Assembly (NCBI GenBank): GCA_963662705.2
Contig: OY759767.1
Location: 5,084,001 to 5,148,000, forward strand
Origin: JAPPHA01 sp963662705
Lineage (GTDB): Bacteria > Pseudomonadota > Alphaproteobacteria > Rhodobacterales > Rhodobacteraceae
Direction: 5' to 3'
Length of the DNA: 64,000 bases
Positions 60,788 to 64,000 of the stretch are shown here, piece after piece. Within the stretch, counting starts at the first letter, position 1. The number at the start of each line of letters is the position of its first letter. The position numbers were made by a program, and so were the translations under genes. The notes below the pieces were generated by a model. It was not told the origin of the DNA. It ran no database searches and saw nothing but the letters and a program-made list of their open reading frames with translations.

Positions 60788-62041
60788 TCACTTGTAAATC
60801 CGTTCACGCGCGGATTCCAAGCGGTTCAGGATATCTTCCAGATGATCGGGGAATACCATGAACTCCTGCAGGCCTTCCATTCCAATGGCCGCCATTTCAG
60901 CCGGAAAATCACGGTCGAAGAACTGTGCAATCCCGCCGGTCGCGTTGTTGGAAAGCATGTCGAAGCCCTGAACGATGAACTCGTCATCCGCAACGGAAGC
61001 GCTGGCGTTGATCGGCAGCTGCCCCAAGCCATCCGGACCGTTGATGTCGGTCTGGACATCCGCTGAGGTCACGTACTGAAGGAACGCCTTCGCGGCTTCC
61101 ACGTTTTCGGCGCCGGAGGCGATATGGAACGTGTCCGTCGGCGCATCTTCCCCCATCGCGACATCGGCGATTTTCGGGAACTGGTAGAAGTCCAGCTGGT
61201 CATCGGTAACACCCGCACTGCGCAAATGCGGAATTGCGAAGTTTCCGATCAGGTAGGCTGTTGCCTCGCCGTTGACCACGAAGGTCAACGCGTCCTGCCA
61301 GTTATATGACTGGTGATCATCGATATAGGCTCCCATGTCGATCAGCCGGCGCCAGTTGGCAAACGTTTCGCGAACGCGTTCGTCTGTCCAGGCAATTTCT
61401 CCACGGGCCAACTGCATGTGGAAATCGAAACCGTTGGTCCGCATGTTCAGGTAGTCAAACCAGCCACCAGCAGTCCAAAGGAATTTCGAGCCAATTGCGT
61501 AACAATTGCGGCCTGTGGCAATGACCTTTTCACAGTTGGCGATTTCTTCTTCGAAAGTCGCTGGCTCGCTCAAGCCCAACTCGTTGAAAATGTCTTCGCG
61601 GTAGTAGATGCCCCACTGGTAGTAGGTGTAGGGGACGCCCCACTGCTTGCCGTCAATGGTCATCGCACCCTTGACCGCGTCCAGACCCGGCAGGTCGCCA
61701 TTGGCGTACATGTCCGAGATGTCCATGAAGAGGCCGGCATTGACATAAGGCGCCATTCGGTTGGCCGCGTACCAGTTCACGACATCCGGCGGGTTCGCCG
61801 AAAGGGCATTGCGGATCTGGCTCTTCCAGGCCTCGCGGTCGACCACTTCCAGCTCGACGGCCAGGTCCGGGTGCAGCGCGTCAAAGTCTGACGCAAGCCT
61901 GTTCATGACGGCTCGGGGCCCCGGGTTGGACATATCCGAGATTATGCGAAGAGTGCCGGACAGTCCTTCTGCCCAGGCACCGCTTGCAACACCGGCAATC
62001 ATTGCCGCGGCAGCAAACGAAGCACGTAGAGTTTTTGACAT
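60788..62041 (-). CDS. Carbohydrate ABC transporter substrate-binding protein
   Basis: 417 residues with a signal peptide (MSKTLRASFAAAAMIAGVAS, cleaved near AWA-EGL). SBP_bac_1 fold: LRIISDMSNPGPRAVMNRLA, WKSQIRNALSANPPDVVNWY and WGVPYTYYQWGIYYREDIF. It binds the sugar in the periplasm. ATG 62041 with GAGAGG upstream; the longer frame enters the operator region. First gene of the importer operon, divergent from the IclR regulator. Confidence 0.92.
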   Translation of the reverse strand: MSKTLRASFAAAAMIAGVASGAWAEGLSGTLRIISDMSNPGPRAVMNRLASDFDALHPDLAVELEVVDREAWKSQIRNALSANPPDVVNWYAANRMAPYVNAGLFMDISDMYANGDLPGLDAVKGAMTIDGKQWGVPYTYYQWGIYYREDIFNELGLSEPATFEEEIANCEKVIATGRNCYAIGSKFLWTAGGWFDYLNMRTNGFDFHMQLARGEIAWTDERVRETFANWRRLIDMGAYIDDHQSYNWQDALTFVVNGEATAYLIGNFAIPHLRSAGVTDDQLDFYQFPKIADVAMGEDAPTDTFHIASGAENVEAAKAFLQYVTSADVQTDINGPDGLGQLPINASASVADDEFIVQGFDMLSNNATGGIAQFFDRDFPAEMAAIGMEGLQEFMVFPDHLEDILNRLESARERIYK

Positions 62042-62080
62042 CTGGATCCTCTCAAGTTCTGTCAACTGAAACTGCAAAAT

Positions 62081-62106
62081 GTGAAACAGAATTTCACTAG
62101 TTGAAA
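62081..62106. promoter_or_regulatory. Overlapping GAAA/TTTC palindromes, putative IclR operator
   Basis: GTGAAA-CAGAA-TTTCAC at 62081-62097 is a palindrome, overlapped by TTTCA-CTAGT-TGAAA at 62092-62106. They lie between the divergent sugar-importer operon and the IclR gene, the expected place for a shared operator. Assignment is by position and symmetry. Confidence 0.6.
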
Positions 62107-62175
62107 CTATGATCAGAATTCATTACATTGTCAACAGCCTCATCAAAATAATTTGCGAGACTGGAAAGCACTGAA

Positions 62176-62955
62176 ATGAACAAGCAGGTCGGCAGCGGCA
62201 GCACTGTGGGGAAGGCGCTGGTGATTCTTGACCTGGTTGCAGACTTCGAGAAACCGGTCAGATTCAAGGAAATATTCAAACTCAGCCCGTATCCCAAGGC
62301 CACGCTTTATCGATTTCTTCAGACTTTGACCAAACAGAACATGCTCCAGTACGATCCGGAGTTGGGAACATACAGCCTTGGCGGACGGCTGGTGCGTCTT
62401 GCACATGTTGCGTCATTGAGTGCTTCGCTGGCCCCGCTTGCCAAGAAACACACGGAAGCATTGGCCACGGAGACAGGGGAAACCGTTCACCTGGCGCAGA
62501 TCGATAACGGCCATGTCCTCTTTGTCGACAAGCTCAAGGCCAATCCCCGCGTCGAAACGCTGGCACGAGTCGGTATGGTGGCGCCTGCATATTGCACCGG
62601 TGTCGGCAAGGCGATGCTTGCGTTCATGGCTCCCAGGCAGTTGGAGCTGGCTCTCCAGAAACAGTCCTTTTTCGGCTACACGCCGAACACGAAAAGGTCA
62701 GTCAGGAGCGTGAAACAGGAATTGAAGGTCATCCGCAAATGCGGAGTGGCCTATGATCGTGAAGAACACGAAGAGGGAATCATTTCGATTGCCACACCGA
62801 TTCTCGTACCAACTGGTCGACTCCTCGGCGCGATCTCGATCGCGACGTCGACGACGCGACGATCATTGACCGGGCTGGACGAATTTCGTCCATCCCTTTT
62901 GGAAACCTCAAGGAGGATCGGAGAAGAGGCCAAGTTCCTGCAGCTCCAGCCTTGA
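62176..62955 (+). CDS. IclR-family transcriptional regulator
   Basis: 259 residues: N-terminal winged helix (about 10-70: VGKALVILDLVADFEKPVRF, YPKATLYRFLQTLTKQNML, YSLGGRLVRLA) and C-terminal effector-binding GAF-like domain (GETVHLAQIDNGHVLFVDKL, YCTGVGKAMLAF, GVAYDREEHEEGIISIATPI). Divergent from the sugar importer and followed by its likely ATPase gene on the same strand, so it probably controls the whole uptake system, responding to the sugar or a breakdown product. Confidence 0.9.
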   Translation: MNKQVGSGSTVGKALVILDLVADFEKPVRFKEIFKLSPYPKATLYRFLQTLTKQNMLQYDPELGTYSLGGRLVRLAHVASLSASLAPLAKKHTEALATETGETVHLAQIDNGHVLFVDKLKANPRVETLARVGMVAPAYCTGVGKAMLAFMAPRQLELALQKQSFFGYTPNTKRSVRSVKQELKVIRKCGVAYDREEHEEGIISIATPILVPTGRLLGAISIATSTTRRSLTGLDEFRPSLLETSRRIGEEAKFLQLQP

Positions 62956-62974
62956 ATTCGGAAAGGAATGCTGA

Positions 62975-64000
<1,026 letters not shown>

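Overview
The window reads as a chromosomal segment of an alphaproteobacterium, probably Rhodobacterales or a close relative. The housekeeping blocks point that way: udg-pyrB-pyrC'-plsY; gshA and rsmE/ubiA; moaE-moaD-pgsA-uvrC-SDR with a small zinc-ribbon membrane protein; a DinB with an N-terminal zinc ribbon; and a 44-residue aa3-oxidase subunit IV. This rests on protein-family recognition and gene order. No rRNA, tRNA or CRISPR array was found.

Layout. 1-4.3 kb: a branched-chain-amino-acid-type ABC importer (livJ-livH-livM-livG, minus strand; livG is cut by the window edge) and a divergent FCD-type GntR regulator, with paired palindromic operators between them. 4.7-6.3 kb: the small cytochrome oxidase subunit and a decayed AbiE toxin-antitoxin locus. 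6.5-12.1 kb: a metallo-beta-lactamase-fold hydrolase and acyl-CoA dehydrogenase pair, Sua5, YqgE and a dual-specificity phosphatase. 12.4-16.6 kb: a ferric-iron-type ABC importer (fused permease, ATPase, binding protein). 16.6-17.7 kb: about 1 kb without a convincing gene. 17.7-25.2 kb: a DsbD-N-domain protein, an RND pump with its adaptor, MoaB and a uracil-DNA glycosylase. 25.4-28.3 kb: pyrB, a catalytically degenerate pyrC, and plsY.

28.3-29.8 kb holds a 1.46-kb element with a tnpB as its only gene. It has 24/25-bp terminal inverted repeats and a perfect 7-bp target duplication, which is not the organisation of IS200/IS605 or IS607 TnpB elements. 29.8-41.1 kb is housekeeping sequence (gshA, rsmE, ubiA, an OmpA-family protein, moaE/D, pgsA, uvrC, SDR). 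41.6-49.8 kb is an insertion-sequence graveyard. An alpha/beta-hydrolase pseudogene faces an AraC-type regulator gene that is now in three pieces: an IS607-family element split it at one site and a 4.26-kb IS21-family element at another. The IS21 element carries two extra genes, a zinc-finger protein and a DUF3991/TOPRIM primase-like protein. The latter appears to start at an AUU codon behind a GGAGG ribosome-binding site.

50.4-55.4 kb has clpB, pyrF and dinB. 55.8-57.0 kb has an AT-rich, probably acquired Fic protein gene with in-frame 12-bp repeats at its start. 57.3-64.0 kb is a CUT1 sugar importer (binding protein, two permeases, and an ATPase downstream of a divergent IclR regulator) next to a broken alpha-galactosidase, so the uptake system survives while its hydrolase is dead here.
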